A stretch of DNA of 64,000 bases from Nitrososphaerales archaeon (GCA_032906765.1 JAJTZB010000002.1:1-64000); one strand, 5' to 3'. Positions 48,743 to 57,613 are shown, counted from the stretch's first letter. Program-made: numbers and translations. The notes: generated by a model from the letters alone, not told the origin.

Positions 48743-49543
48743 ATGAGTAGGAGATTCGCACCGGCCCCCTTACGGATGAAGGTCTACATGCTCGTGCGCG
48801 AGCAGGTTGCAAAGAACGAGTTCGAGGGCGCGACCCGATTTCTTGAAGGGCTGAAGGAGGACGGCTTAACCATGCCGTCGAGGGAAACGATTCGACGTTG
48901 GGCGCGGGCAGAGACGTCTCCATATACAGGCAAACGGATTTTCGACGCCGAACCTTCGGAGGAGTTGAGCTTCTTCCTCGGCGCTTGGATTGGGGATGGT
49001 TGGGGGGACGAGAACGACGGTGGGAAGAGGATGCGCCTGAAGGTCAGGTCGGAGGGCTTCGCCGCAGAGTTCGCTCGCTCCGCAAGTGTGATTCTCTCGA
49101 AGAGTGTTCCGTACCGTGTCTGGACAACCGCGGACGAACGAGGCCCATGGTACAACGTCAAGGTCACAAGCTTCATGCTATTCGAGTTTGTCAATCGGCC
49201 GATGGAAGAATTGCGGGCTTTCATCGAACCCTTCCCCATAGGTTTCTTGCGAGGGCTCTTCACTGCCGAGGGGAATCCGTCAGTGAGTATTGAAAGGAGA
49301 AACGGACCCCATCTGAGCGCAGGACTGGCTGTCGCGAACAGCGACCGCAAACTTCTCGAATTCTCACGGGAATTGCTTTCGAAGCTGGGATACCATCCTG
49401 GTCAGATTAGGCTCAACTTCTTGGTAGGAAAACGAACCAACCTCGGAGTCGCTCGCAGTTCAGGGTGGCTGCTTAGCCTGTCGAGGTTGGAAGATGCCCG
49501 CAAGTTCGCGAATGAAGTAAGCTTTGCCGATTCCACAAAATAG
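48743..49543 (+). CDS. Free-standing LAGLIDADG-family protein
   Basis: A 266-residue protein with two LAGLIDADG helices, LGAWIGDGWGD (79-89) and FLRGLFTAEGNPSV (168-181). The second keeps Glu at the metal position. The first 60 residues include a helix-turn-helix-like stretch (MPSRETIRRWARAETS). This is the size of a monomeric homing endonuclease or of the related WhiA-like/regulatory proteins. No intron or intein encloses it. It has its own TATA box and stands alone among acyl-CoA genes on the opposite strand. Confidence 0.75.
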   Translation: MSRRFAPAPLRMKVYMLVREQVAKNEFEGATRFLEGLKEDGLTMPSRETIRRWARAETSPYTGKRIFDAEPSEELSFFLGAWIGDGWGDENDGGKRMRLKVRSEGFAAEFARSASVILSKSVPYRVWTTADERGPWYNVKVTSFMLFEFVNRPMEELRAFIEPFPIGFLRGLFTAEGNPSVSIERRNGPHLSAGLAVANSDRKLLEFSRELLSKLGYHPGQIRLNFLVGKRTNLGVARSSGWLLSLSRLEDARKFANEVSFADSTK

Positions 49544-49657
49544 CAGAAATTGGTTGACGCTGTTTCGTTAATCGATGAGCTCGGAGCGAGGAGCGCGGCT
49601 CAACAATGGACGAAGCTTTACGAAAAGCAGCACGGCGATTGGGTTAAGAGGCCACTT

Positions 49658-50815
49658 TCATCTTCTCATGGTAATTACAGTCCCAATTTGGAGTAAATCG
49701 CCCCACGCCTGCGCAAGCCCCCGGTTGACCTCCTTCTTCACCTGCCTCTTCCCTGCCTCTCCCCTCAGCTGCCAGAAGAGCTCGCACGCTTTCATCGTGC
49801 CTGCGGCAGCTATCGGGTTCCCGACGCCGAGCAGCCCTCCGGACGGGTTGACAGGCAGGTCGCCGTCTCTCTGCGTGACACCTTCCCTGGTTAACTTCGG
49901 CGCCTCCCCCTTGCCCGCCAGCAGAACGCCCTCAAGGTGGTGAAGTTCCTTGTAGTCGAAGGGGTCATACACCTCGGCGAAGTCAATCTGCTTCCTCGGG
50001 TTTTCTATCCTTGCCATCTTGTATGCCATCCTCGCCGCCTGCTCGACATATCGCGGATAGTACAGGTCCCTGTTCGTCCAGTACTGTGTGTCCACGTTCC
50101 ACCCGACTCCGTCGATCCAGACGGGGTCGTCTGTGTACTTCCTTGCCACATCCTCGGAGGCGAGGATCAAGGAGGCGGCGCCGTCGGACGTGGGCGAGAC
50201 GTCCAACCTCTTCACAGGAAGGCAGATGGGCTCGCTCTTCATGACGTCGTCGACGGTTATTCTTGCGGGCAGCTGGGCGCACGGGTGGTCCATCGCGTTC
50301 CCCTTGTTCTTCACAGACACCAGCGCGATGTCCTCCTCCGTGACGTTGTGGGCGGCCATATAACGCCTCATCTCCAGCGAGAATATCCAAAGCAGGTTCA
50401 CGCCGAGGGGTCGCTCCAGCGTGTGGTCGAAGATGCTCCAAAACGCGAACTGAGGGTGAGGTTGCAGAGGCGACATCTTCTCCTCCCCGACGACCATGCA
50501 CGTGTCGAAGAGGCCGGAGGCGACGTGCCACCATCCTGCGACCGGAGCAAAAACCCCCGACCCCCCGCCTACGTAGACCCTGCTGTACGCCTTGTTCGTC
50601 CCTCCCGCCCCATCCATGAGGTACTCACCCTTCATGTGCAGGCCGTCGAACGCATCCGGCCCCGTGCCCATGACGACCGATTCGATGTCATTGACCTCCA
50701 TCCCAGCCGAGTCGAGAGCCATACGGTTCGACTCGAAGGAGAGCTCCCTGCCCGTCTCCAGCATCCTTCGCCTGAACTTCGTCATCCCCGCGCCGATTAC
50801 TGCTACCTTCCTCAT
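49658..50815 (-). CDS. Thiolase-like subunit lacking catalytic residues
   Basis: A 385-residue member of the SCP2-type/archaeal thiolase branch, from ATG 50815 (MRKVAVIGAGMTKF). The stretch where the nucleophile Cys should stand reads RVYVGGGSGVFAP (79-91), without Cys, and the GHP motif is GVGNPIAAAG, with Asn in place of His. It should therefore be inactive alone. It starts seven bases after the gene for a related protein that keeps both residues, so they probably form a heteromeric enzyme, as in known two-subunit archaeal beta-ketothiolases. Confidence 0.8.
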   Translation of the reverse strand: MRKVAVIGAGMTKFRRRMLETGRELSFESNRMALDSAGMEVNDIESVVMGTGPDAFDGLHMKGEYLMDGAGGTNKAYSRVYVGGGSGVFAPVAGWWHVASGLFDTCMVVGEEKMSPLQPHPQFAFWSIFDHTLERPLGVNLLWIFSLEMRRYMAAHNVTEEDIALVSVKNKGNAMDHPCAQLPARITVDDVMKSEPICLPVKRLDVSPTSDGAASLILASEDVARKYTDDPVWIDGVGWNVDTQYWTNRDLYYPRYVEQAARMAYKMARIENPRKQIDFAEVYDPFDYKELHHLEGVLLAGKGEAPKLTREGVTQRDGDLPVNPSGGLLGVGNPIAAAGTMKACELFWQLRGEAGKRQVKKEVNRGLAQAWGDLLQIGTVITMRR

Positions 50816-50822
50816 CGCCCCG

Positions 50823-51950
50823 TCACCTCGACAACACCGCCACCGCACCTGTTGCGGTCGGATTCCCTCTCCAGGACAGGGCGAGGGCCTTCTCAGCCTT
50901 CTTCACCTGTGTCCCGCCTGCCTGACCCCTAAGTTGAAGGACGCACTCGAGTACCCGATGCAGGCCCGTAGCCTCGATGAAGTGCCCCACGCCGAGGGAG
51001 CCTCCGCTCCTGTTCAGCGCGGGCCTGCGCCCTCCGAGCATGGCGATTGCCTTCTCCCTGCTGGCGCCGATCGACAGCAGGTGCTGCAGGAGCTTGTAGG
51101 AGTACGTGTCGTCGACCTCTAGGACGTCGAACGCCGCGAGGTTCTTCAGCTTGGCTTGCCGCATTGCTGAGGCGAACGCGTCTTCTGCGTACCTCGCCCT
51201 CTCGACACCGCCCCCTTCGTACCAGGGGGTTGAGGAGCGCCAAGCCAATCCATCGATGAAAACTGCGTCCTTCCTGTTCTTCTTAATCCACTTCTCTGAC
51301 GCGAGGACAATCACGATGCCCGCCTCAGCATACTGCGACTTGTCGTACCGCCCCAGGGGCGCAGATATGGGATCTGCTCCCGCTATCTCTGACAGGGACA
51401 GCTTCGTCCCGTAGCTCGCCCTTTCGTTGTGAAGCGCCGCCTCTTTCTCAGCTGCGACAACCCTGCTGACATCCCTCCTTCCGAAACGCGTCGCGTGCAT
51501 GAATGCGCTCATCTCGAGCCCAGCGAGTACGTCGTTGTTGGCTCCCACCACCCTGAGGAAAGCGGGGTCGAGCGCCATGTTCTCCACGGCGACTTTGTCC
51601 AGAACGTCTGCGACCTTGCTGTGAGCCTCTACCGCGACCACGTCCGCCACGCCGGACCTGATGTGCATGATTGCGTGCCCCATGCCCACTATGCCGTCCG
51701 AGGGCACTGTGCAGACGGGACGCCTTGCGCCACCGACCTGGTCCGGAACCATCTCGTCCGCGATGCTCCAACCCTCCCAGAGGTCCTCCGTGCAGCAGAT
51801 GAACGAACCCACTTCCTTCCTGGGGTCGACGCCGGCATCGGCGTATGCTTTAGACGCGGCAAGGTACATCATCTCTCGGGTTGAGATGTCTGTTATGGCC
51901 GGCCTGAAGCCCTCATAGCCAACCCCGATGATCCCGACTCTGTCGGTCAC
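50823..51950 (-). CDS. SCP2/archaeal-type thiolase, catalytic subunit
   Basis: A 375-residue thiolase-superfamily protein. A candidate nucleophile, Cys80, lies in RRPVCTVPSDG and the His in GGSLGVGHFIEATG. The C-terminal second Cys of classical thiolases is missing, as usual in this branch. With the following subunit and a DUF35 protein it may cleave or form 3-ketoacyl-CoA. It could act in fatty-acid breakdown or, like archaeal acetoacetyl-CoA thiolase, in mevalonate synthesis. No HMG-CoA synthase is next to it, which weakens the latter reading. Confidence 0.82.
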   Translation of the reverse strand: MTDRVGIIGVGYEGFRPAITDISTREMMYLAASKAYADAGVDPRKEVGSFICCTEDLWEGWSIADEMVPDQVGGARRPVCTVPSDGIVGMGHAIMHIRSGVADVVAVEAHSKVADVLDKVAVENMALDPAFLRVVGANNDVLAGLEMSAFMHATRFGRRDVSRVVAAEKEAALHNERASYGTKLSLSEIAGADPISAPLGRYDKSQYAEAGIVIVLASEKWIKKNRKDAVFIDGLAWRSSTPWYEGGGVERARYAEDAFASAMRQAKLKNLAAFDVLEVDDTYSYKLLQHLLSIGASREKAIAMLGGRRPALNRSGGSLGVGHFIEATGLHRVLECVLQLRGQAGGTQVKKAEKALALSWRGNPTATGAVAVLSR

Positions 51951-51995
51951 GGCACCCGCCCCACCCGACTCATGATAATTATCTGTTTACGCGGG

Positions 51996-52613
51996 TCAGC
52001 GTATTGGAAACAGGATGAAGATTGCGATGTCCCAAACGAAATGGCTTGTCATGCTCGAAGAGAGGTCCCTCGCGTATGAGTATGTGAGCCCCCAGACGGA
52101 GTCCGCGATGAACGTTGTAACGACCCATAGTGGGTTCAGGGTGAGGAGGTGGACCCCTGAGTCGATGGCTGCAACAGCGAACGGCGAGAGTACGCCCACC
52201 CTTGTCTGGAGTCTTCTCTGTAGCGTACCCCTGAAGAATGACTCGTAGCCGAGAGTGTCGAAGAGAAGGACTCCGACTTGCAGGGGGAGCGGGTTCCCCG
52301 GGGATGCAATTAGTGCGTAGATTGAACCTTCGCTTGACGATCCGATGCCCAATGGGTGCAGCTGCTGGATTCCCAGGTTGCCGGCGAAAAAGATGGCGTA
52401 GAGGAGAGCGGCTGTCCCTAGTCCCAAGGCGATTGTCTTGACCCTGGGCGCGAAAAGGCTCGAGAAACCTCCAGACGCAAACGCGCCGAGGATCATGCAA
52501 GTCGTGGACACGAAAGCAGCTGGCAGGAAGTAGCTCGAGGGCAGAATGAACATCGCCGCCATCGACGCAAACACGAAGACCGAGGCCGTGGCGAACCGCC
52601 GCGCGCTCTGCAT
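51996..52613 (-). CDS. CPBP-type intramembrane protease-like protein
   Basis: A 205-residue membrane protein with six or so helices. GYESFFRGTLQRRL (Glu124, Arg128) matches motif 1 of the CPBP/Abi family, which usually has two Glu; here the first is Tyr. His155 (DSGVHLLTLNP) and SHFVWDIAIF (His191, Asp195) fit motifs 2 and 3. Members include CAAX prenyl proteases and bacteriocin-immunity proteins. With one Glu missing, protease activity is uncertain. It lies between the thiolase pair and an F420-type oxidoreductase on the same strand. Confidence 0.7.
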   Translation of the reverse strand: MQSARRFATASVFVFASMAAMFILPSSYFLPAAFVSTTCMILGAFASGGFSSLFAPRVKTIALGLGTAALLYAIFFAGNLGIQQLHPLGIGSSSEGSIYALIASPGNPLPLQVGVLLFDTLGYESFFRGTLQRRLQTRVGVLSPFAVAAIDSGVHLLTLNPLWVVTTFIADSVWGLTYSYARDLSSSMTSHFVWDIAIFILFPIR

Positions 52614-52736
52614 CGAGCCGCCAGTCCGGCCTATGAGTTAAATTCCCTTCGCCGCAGGTCAGCCCAAGAAGGGGCCGACGAACGGCCCAACGCATCCGCA
52701 TACTGGATTCGAAGCCCTTTTCTCGGCCGTCTTGTC

Positions 52737-53729
52737 TCAATTCCGGCTTGGGGCCAGCTCTTTCATTGCGTACTCGATGTTCCCTATCGGCATCAGTATC
52801 GGCAGCGTGACTCCGGCCTTGACGTACTCGTGCACGCGCTCGGCCGCGTGGTCCGCGTCTCCCGATATCGCGAGAGCCTCTATTGCCTCGGCTGGGATTA
52901 GACGCTTCGCTTCGGCGACGTCTCCCTTCTTCCACGCCTCCTTCATAGGCCGCAGCTTTTCCTCGCTGACTCCATAAGGAGCGAGCACCTCTGGCTTGAC
53001 CACCTCGGCAAGCTGGTAGGCGAAGAAGTAGTAGTCCCTCAGCACCTGCCTCGACTTCTCCTGGTCTGGGTCGACTGAGGTCATCATGTATGAGGCCCTC
53101 TCTACCGACAACCCCTTGGACGCCTCCCCGATTTTCACGTGCTCTATCATCTTCTCAGTTCCCCAGACAGTGTTGAATGCTGGAGAGAGTATCACTCCGT
53201 CAGCAACCGTGGCGGCATAGGCGAGCGTCCTCTTCGATAACGAGGCAATGAACAGAGGGATCCTCTGCTTGAGCTGGAAGCCCAGGGTGAGGTTGCGAAC
53301 CTTGAAGAACTCGCCTTCGAACTCAACCTTGCCCCCGCTCCAGACTGCCTTCACGACCTCCACATACTCCTTTACCCTCTTCAGGGGCCTCGTCTTCTCC
53401 ACTGGGAAGATCTGGTAGCCGAGCAGGGGGATTGTCGGGAAACTACCCAGGCCGAGCCCCAGAATCACGCGGCCTCCCGAGAGTTCAGAAAGCGTCGCAA
53501 ACGTCGCAGCCGCCGTGACCGGATGTCGGGTGAATGTGTTTATCACGCCCGACCCCATCCTGATTGACTTCGTCGCCATCGCCATCGACGAGATGTAGGT
53601 GACTATGTCTCTCTGGAAGAGGCTCTCGTGGACCCAGACCGAATCGTAGCCAAGCAGGTCTGCCTTGGAAGCAAGGCTCGACGCCTCCGATGCGGTCAGT
53701 ACTGGGTTGAACCCGAGCGCCAGCCTCAC
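52737..53729 (-). CDS. F420-dependent (LLM class) oxidoreductase
   Basis: A 330-residue TIM-barrel protein of the bacterial luciferase-like family. The start MRLALGFNPVLTASEASSLA, the region YDSVWVHESLFQRD, TRHPVTAAATFATLSELSGG and GRVILGLGLGSFP match the methylene-tetrahydromethanopterin reductase-like (Mer) branch that uses coenzyme F420. It probably reduces an F420-linked substrate, but which one is not fixed; the gene is not next to C1-pathway genes. True Mer is one option. Others in the family act on alcohols or sugars. Confidence 0.85.
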   Translation of the reverse strand: MRLALGFNPVLTASEASSLASKADLLGYDSVWVHESLFQRDIVTYISSMAMATKSIRMGSGVINTFTRHPVTAAATFATLSELSGGRVILGLGLGSFPTIPLLGYQIFPVEKTRPLKRVKEYVEVVKAVWSGGKVEFEGEFFKVRNLTLGFQLKQRIPLFIASLSKRTLAYAATVADGVILSPAFNTVWGTEKMIEHVKIGEASKGLSVERASYMMTSVDPDQEKSRQVLRDYYFFAYQLAEVVKPEVLAPYGVSEEKLRPMKEAWKKGDVAEAKRLIPAEAIEALAISGDADHAAERVHEYVKAGVTLPILMPIGNIEYAMKELAPSRN

Positions 53730-53872
53730 ACCGTTTCACCACTGGTCAGTGGTAATAAGCTTCTGCCCATCCGCTTCTTCAAAGCTGTGTTTGCTTGGCT
53801 CTCATCATCTTGATTCAGGCTCTGTTAACTTGTTGGGGGGATAAATACGGGTGTTAAGCATCGGGTGATGGA

Positions 53873-54313
53873 ATGAGGTCTTTGCTCATCGTGTCGTCGC
53901 TGTTCGTTCTTTGGAGCACCTTAGCTCCCATGACAGTTCTTGCAAGTGTAAACCTTCTGTTGGTTGACGCTGTTGTTCCAATAGGCAATCCTACTGTGTC
54001 TTATGTCAATGGCTCGGTCGTTAGTGGGCAGTTAATCTTGTCTCAGAGTTATCTCGTCAACACTACCCAAGGTCTTTCCACGGGTCTCTTTTTGTGGGTG
54101 TCCGTGCAGAACTCTGCAGGCCAGACTGTCGCCGTCTACTTAGGCTCTGTGACCCCACCGGGCGATGGTCAGAACTTCAGTGTGAGTGCTATCTTGCTGG
54201 ACTTGCCAGGTGGTTGCTGCAACTATGTCGCCGAAGTCTTCGTGACCACGATAACTGGCATTCCCATATCCAAGACCACAAGCGCTCCCGTTCCTCCCGT
54301 GATACCAGTCTAA
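53873..54313 (+). CDS. Small secreted protein, first gene of a lower-GC island
   Basis: A 146-residue protein with a signal peptide (MRSLLIVSSLFVLWSTLAPM, cleavage near VLAS) and a beta-rich extracellular domain with N-x-S/T sites and a Cys-Cys pair (DLPGGCCNYVAEVF). It lacks a membrane anchor. Codon choice (many T- and A-ending codons) differs from the GC-rich neighbours. GATAAATACGG lies about 25-35 bases upstream, and GGTGATGG precedes the ATG. It opens a set of five small same-strand genes. Not recognised. Confidence 0.6.
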   Translation: MRSLLIVSSLFVLWSTLAPMTVLASVNLLLVDAVVPIGNPTVSYVNGSVVSGQLILSQSYLVNTTQGLSTGLFLWVSVQNSAGQTVAVYLGSVTPPGDGQNFSVSAILLDLPGGCCNYVAEVFVTTITGIPISKTTSAPVPPVIPV

Positions 54314-54334
54314 GCGAAGTGAAATGGCAGACCT

Positions 54335-54649
54335 TTGCTCGTCTTGGGAGTGGTATTCGTCTTGGTAGGAGCCTTCATGGCACTCTTTGGGACGGTCTAT
54401 TTCATAACTCCCTACGCCCCAGTGCTCTCTCTCCATCCAATAACAGCTTACTATCTGTGTCCGATATGGAAGTCCAACATACCTACCTTCGTTGCAGACG
54501 ATTGCATACGTCTGACTGGGCCAATCTTCTCTTCTCAATTTGTTAACCTTTCCTCGTTCGCAGAAGTAAATTACTTATCCAACTTCATAGGCATCGGCTT
54601 GATATTGCTAGGCGTCGCGGTAGTGGTGATGGGCCATGGGAGAAACTAA
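54335..54649 (+). CDS. Small membrane protein, two helices with Cys-containing outer loop
   Basis: A 104-residue protein with helix 1 (about 3-24), an extracytoplasmic loop of about 55 residues containing two Cys (YYLCPIW and ADDCIRL), and helix 2 (about 80-98), then a short tail GHGRN. The start is TTG at 54335. The next gene begins at the base after its stop, so the set is one operon. The layout of one helix, a Cys-pair loop and one helix recurs two genes downstream. Function unknown. Confidence 0.55.
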   Translation: MLVLGVVFVLVGAFMALFGTVYFITPYAPVLSLHPITAYYLCPIWKSNIPTFVADDCIRLTGPIFSSQFVNLSSFAEVNYLSNFIGIGLILLGVAVVVMGHGRN

Positions 54650-54964
54650 TTGAAGACCCGCTGGCTTGCACTTCCTGTGGCCTTGGCCATCGTAGTCATA
54701 GTTGCAATCACCGTGCCTCTTGACCCTGTTTCAGTATCGCCGCCTAACGCTTGGATGCAGCCTTCCTATTGTGGTCAAGCTACGACCTGCAGTATAATAG
54801 CGACCATCTCTAGCGGGCTAGCCTCGCTGACCTATTGCTTCATGGGAAACGGTGCTCTCTATCTGAACGGAGTTTACTATCCGCTCACTCAACCAGGGGC
54901 AAGTAACAGGTTCAGAGCGGGAGGCATCCTTTGCCCTTCCCTATCTCCTGTGATTCGCCCATGA
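54650..54964 (+). CDS. Small membrane-anchored or secreted protein with four cysteines
   Basis: A 104-residue protein. An N-terminal helix (about 5-22) acts as a signal or anchor. The outer part has four Cys (SYCGQATTCSI, LTYCFM, GILCPS) that could make two disulfides or a metal site. The start is TTG at 54650, directly after the upstream stop. Its stop overlaps the following ATG (ATGA at 54961-54964), showing translational coupling. Not recognised. Confidence 0.5.
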   Translation: MKTRWLALPVALAIVVIVAITVPLDPVSVSPPNAWMQPSYCGQATTCSIIATISSGLASLTYCFMGNGALYLNGVYYPLTQPGASNRFRAGGILCPSLSPVIRP

Positions 54965-55308
54965 GCATGCGAAGCATCAGATTAGGGGCAGCAACACTCC
55001 TATTGGGAGTCCTGTTCGTCTTCTTCATTCCGTTGATTCCAGCAACCATCTTTCGGTGTTCCGACCAACTTGGGTTTCTGTGTCTCAGCAACAATGCTGG
55101 AATAGAGTCTCTCGGGTATTGGCTATCCCACTGGGGTGCCTTCTACTCATTTGAAGTTGGGTATAACGCACCATCCATCGGAAACCTCACGACCTTTGGA
55201 GTCTTACTCTTCGTTGCCCTGCCGCTCGTGGTCGCTTCGGTGGTGTTGGGGACTGGGCCGTGGTTAAAGAACCGATTATACAACGCTAGGAAAGTTGATT
55301 CCCATTGA
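54961..55308 (+). CDS. Small membrane protein, two helices with Cys-containing outer loop
   Basis: A 115-residue protein from ATG 54961 (MSMRSIRLGAATLLLGVLFV), which overlaps the previous stop. Helix 1 (about 8-27), an outer loop with two Cys (TIFRCSDQLGFLCLSNN), helix 2 (about 77-98) and a basic tail (KNRLYNARKVDSH). Topology matches the second gene of the island, so the two may share ancestry. An ATG 30 bases earlier is less likely. The next ATG overlaps its stop (TGATG). Confidence 0.55.
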   Translation: MSMRSIRLGAATLLLGVLFVFFIPLIPATIFRCSDQLGFLCLSNNAGIESLGYWLSHWGAFYSFEVGYNAPSIGNLTTFGVLLFVALPLVVASVVLGTGPWLKNRLYNARKVDSH

Positions 55309-55496
55309 TGCCGTGGCTCCCAAGGATGGCAAAAGACCCTGTCTGCGGTGTAGTAGTGGATGAGAAATCGTCGACATTCACAATAGGGTATGCGGGAGGT
55401 ATCTATCACTTCTGTTCCGCCAAATGCATGGAGAATTTCATGCCAGAACCAGCAAGATACGTGAAGACTTCCTTGAAGCCTTCGGGGTCTACTTGA
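55308..55496 (+). CDS. YHS-domain protein, last gene of the small-protein island
   Basis: A 62-residue protein consisting almost only of a YHS domain: AKDPVCGVVVDEK with the first Cys, then GYAGGIYHFCSAKCMENF with the His and two Cys. YHS domains bind or sense metals and are found in copper ATPases, MerR partners and toluene mono-oxygenases. It is coupled to the preceding membrane-protein gene by TGATG. A metal-handling role for the island is suggested. A TTG at 55305 or ATG at 55329 are alternative starts. Confidence 0.75.
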   Translation: MPWLPRMAKDPVCGVVVDEKSSTFTIGYAGGIYHFCSAKCMENFMPEPARYVKTSLKPSGST

Positions 55497-55642
55497 AATT
55501 CGGAACCATTCTCAAATTCATCGGTCCTGTCAACTACTTCGCCAGTGGCATTTATCACGACCAAGCCCGCCTCTGCATCACCCGACAGTTAACAGGGAGA
55601 ACGACCACCTGAAGACTTGACAGAACCTTGATTCATCAGAAC

Positions 55643-55651
55643 CATTAAATC
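55643..55651 (+). promoter_or_regulatory. TATA box of the acyl-CoA dehydrogenase-ETF operon
   Basis: CATTAAATC lies 29-37 bases before the TTG at 55680. The 146 bases between it and the YHS gene show no open frame or clear RNA structure. Confidence 0.5.
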
Positions 55652-55679
55652 CCGCAGTAGGGGGAGACAATCGAACGCG

Positions 55680-56846
55680 TTGGCGCTATTTCGGCTAGAA
55701 CACAAACAACTCCTTGAATTCAACTATCCTGGTCGCGCGGACTACCGTGACATTCTCTCATCCCTCGGCACGTTCCTGGAGCGGAAGATACTCCCGAACT
55801 CGCCCAAGTTCGACGCAAAGACAGAGGAGGCTCAGCCTGCCAGGAAGGCGCTCTTCGAGAACGGCATATGCCAGATCCCCTATCCGAGAGAGTATGGTGG
55901 TCTCGGCCTTCCATTCGGAATCTACTGTCTTGCAGTCGAGCTTGTTGGCGCCGCCGACGCTGGTATCGCGATGAGCGTTGCGATTCACAACACGGCAGCA
56001 GAGGGCGTCTTTCGATTCGCGAGCGACTCCATGAAGAGGAAGTACCTCCCGGACATCATCTCGGGGAGGAAGCTCGCGTCCTTCAGCCTGACGGAACCGA
56101 CATCCGGTTCTGACGCCAAGGCGATTAATACCAAGGCCAGGAAGAAGGGAGGCGAGTATGTGCTCAACGGCTCGAAGATGTTCATCACCAACGCAGGTGA
56201 AGCGGACGTCTACTTCGTATTCGCTACAACTGACAAGGGTCCGTCCACCTTCTTGGTGGAGAAGACCAGCGAGGGATTGCAATTCGGCGGCGACCTCCCG
56301 AAGCTCGGAATGCGCAGCTCGAGAACCTCAGAGGTCAGGTTCGTGGACTGCAGGATCCCTGAGGACAGCCTTGTGGGGAAGGAGGGGCAAGGATTCGAGT
56401 ATGCAAAGGCTTTGCTTAACGGCAGCAGGATAGTCATGGGCTCACTGTGCGTCGGGGTGGCTCAGATTGCGTTTGACAAGGCGGTCGCCTACAGCAGGCA
56501 GCGCAGGGCCTTCGGTTCGGCCATCTCTGAGTTCCAACTCATCCGCGAGAAGATTGCGGACATGAAAACAGGCATCAGCGCAGGGAGGCTGCTCTGCGTG
56601 TACGCCGCCCGCGTCCGAGAAGCGGGGGGAGATTACTCCTCGGAGGCATCCCAGGCGAAGGTCTTCTCGACCGAGATGGCGGCGCGAGTGTGCGATTCTG
56701 CCATCCAGATCTTCGGTGGCTACGGCTACACGACCGACGATGTGCACAGGCACTGGCGCGACGCAAGGCTGCTGACGATCGGGGAGGGCACGTCGGAGGT
56801 TCTGAGGCTGCTGATAGCTGCAGGGGAGTTGGCCCGTACGCCTTGA
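55680..56846 (+). CDS. Acyl-CoA dehydrogenase
   Basis: A 388-residue flavoprotein catalysing the first oxidation of an acyl-CoA. FSLTEPTSGSDAKAI is the FAD/substrate loop, and YSRQRRAFGSAISEFQLIRE and IQIFGGYGYTTD are family signatures. The catalytic base Glu369 is in TIGEGTSEVLRL, the position used by short- and medium-chain enzymes. The chain length or branching of the substrate is unknown. The start is TTG at 55680. The stop overlaps the etfB start (TTGA), so enzyme and electron acceptor are made together. Confidence 0.95.
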   Translation: MALFRLEHKQLLEFNYPGRADYRDILSSLGTFLERKILPNSPKFDAKTEEAQPARKALFENGICQIPYPREYGGLGLPFGIYCLAVELVGAADAGIAMSVAIHNTAAEGVFRFASDSMKRKYLPDIISGRKLASFSLTEPTSGSDAKAINTKARKKGGEYVLNGSKMFITNAGEADVYFVFATTDKGPSTFLVEKTSEGLQFGGDLPKLGMRSSRTSEVRFVDCRIPEDSLVGKEGQGFEYAKALLNGSRIVMGSLCVGVAQIAFDKAVAYSRQRRAFGSAISEFQLIREKIADMKTGISAGRLLCVYAARVREAGGDYSSEASQAKVFSTEMAARVCDSAIQIFGGYGYTTDDVHRHWRDARLLTIGEGTSEVLRLLIAAGELARTP

Positions 56847-57613
56847 AGGTCGCTGTCTGCGTGAAGAACGCCATCGACGAGACGGAACTGAGGACAGACG
56901 CGTCGGGAAGGCCTCTCTTGGACGGAGCGGCCACCAAGATGAGCACGTTCGACAAGAACGCGGTGGAGGAGGGAATCAGGATCAAGTCGAGCCACGGGGG
57001 TGAGGTCGTTGTCTTCACAGTGGGGGGCGTCGACGCAAAGAAGACAATCAAGGAAGCCCTCGCGATGGGTGCGGACCGCGCCGTCCACGTTCTCGCAGAG
57101 CTCGGGACACTCGATTCGTTGGGAACATCGCGGGCCCTGGCAGGTGCAATCAGGAATGAGGGTACTTTCGACGTCATCCTGTGCTCAGAGGGGTCGTCAG
57201 ACACCTACACGGGTCAGGTTCCCCCGATGCTCGGCGAGGTTCTCTCTCTGCCCTATGTGGGCTACGCGAGAAAGATAGAGATAGGCGCAGGTCTCGCCAA
57301 GATTGAAAGGTCTCTAGAGGACAGCGTGGAAACTGTCGAGTGCGGCCTTCCCTTCGTCGCCTCCGTCGTGAGCGAAATCAACGAGCCGAGGTACCCGACT
57401 CTGATTCAGATAATGCAGGCTTCCAAGAAGCCAATTGCCGAAGTGGGGGCCCACATGCTCGGACCCGCTGGGCTGTCAGGGGGCAATGTCGCTGTCGTCT
57501 CGATGACCGCCCAGGCGATGGAGAGGAAGAGGGTCATGATCGAAGGGACGGCAGAGGAGGCGGCCGAAAAACTCCTGCAAGCTCTCATTGCCGAGGGAGT
57601 GCTTCCGAGATGA
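56843..57613 (+). CDS. etfB: Electron transfer flavoprotein, beta subunit
   Basis: A 256-residue protein from the TTG at 56843 (MKVAVCVKNAIDETELR). AVEEGIRIK, VVVFTVGG and LAMGADRAVHVL, followed by SSDTYTGQVPPMLGEVLSLP, are typical EtfB blocks, and it ends with the EtfB C-terminal arm. With EtfA it accepts electrons from the acyl-CoA dehydrogenase encoded just upstream. It overlaps genes on both sides by four bases. Confidence 0.94.
   Translation: MKVAVCVKNAIDETELRTDASGRPLLDGAATKMSTFDKNAVEEGIRIKSSHGGEVVVFTVGGVDAKKTIKEALAMGADRAVHVLAELGTLDSLGTSRALAGAIRNEGTFDVILCSEGSSDTYTGQVPPMLGEVLSLPYVGYARKIEIGAGLAKIERSLEDSVETVECGLPFVASVVSEINEPRYPTLIQIMQASKKPIAEVGAHMLGPAGLSGGNVAVVSMTAQAMERKRVMIEGTAEEAAEKLLQALIAEGVLPR

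Noticed and set aside
49937-50932. Plus-strand open frame of 331 codons
   Set aside because: Antisense to the thiolase-like gene; no recognisable domain and unlikely composition.
52700-52730. GGATTCGAAGCC, a second T-loop-like string
   Set aside because: In the gap between the CPBP and F420 genes, but no complementary acceptor stem or D-arm was found.
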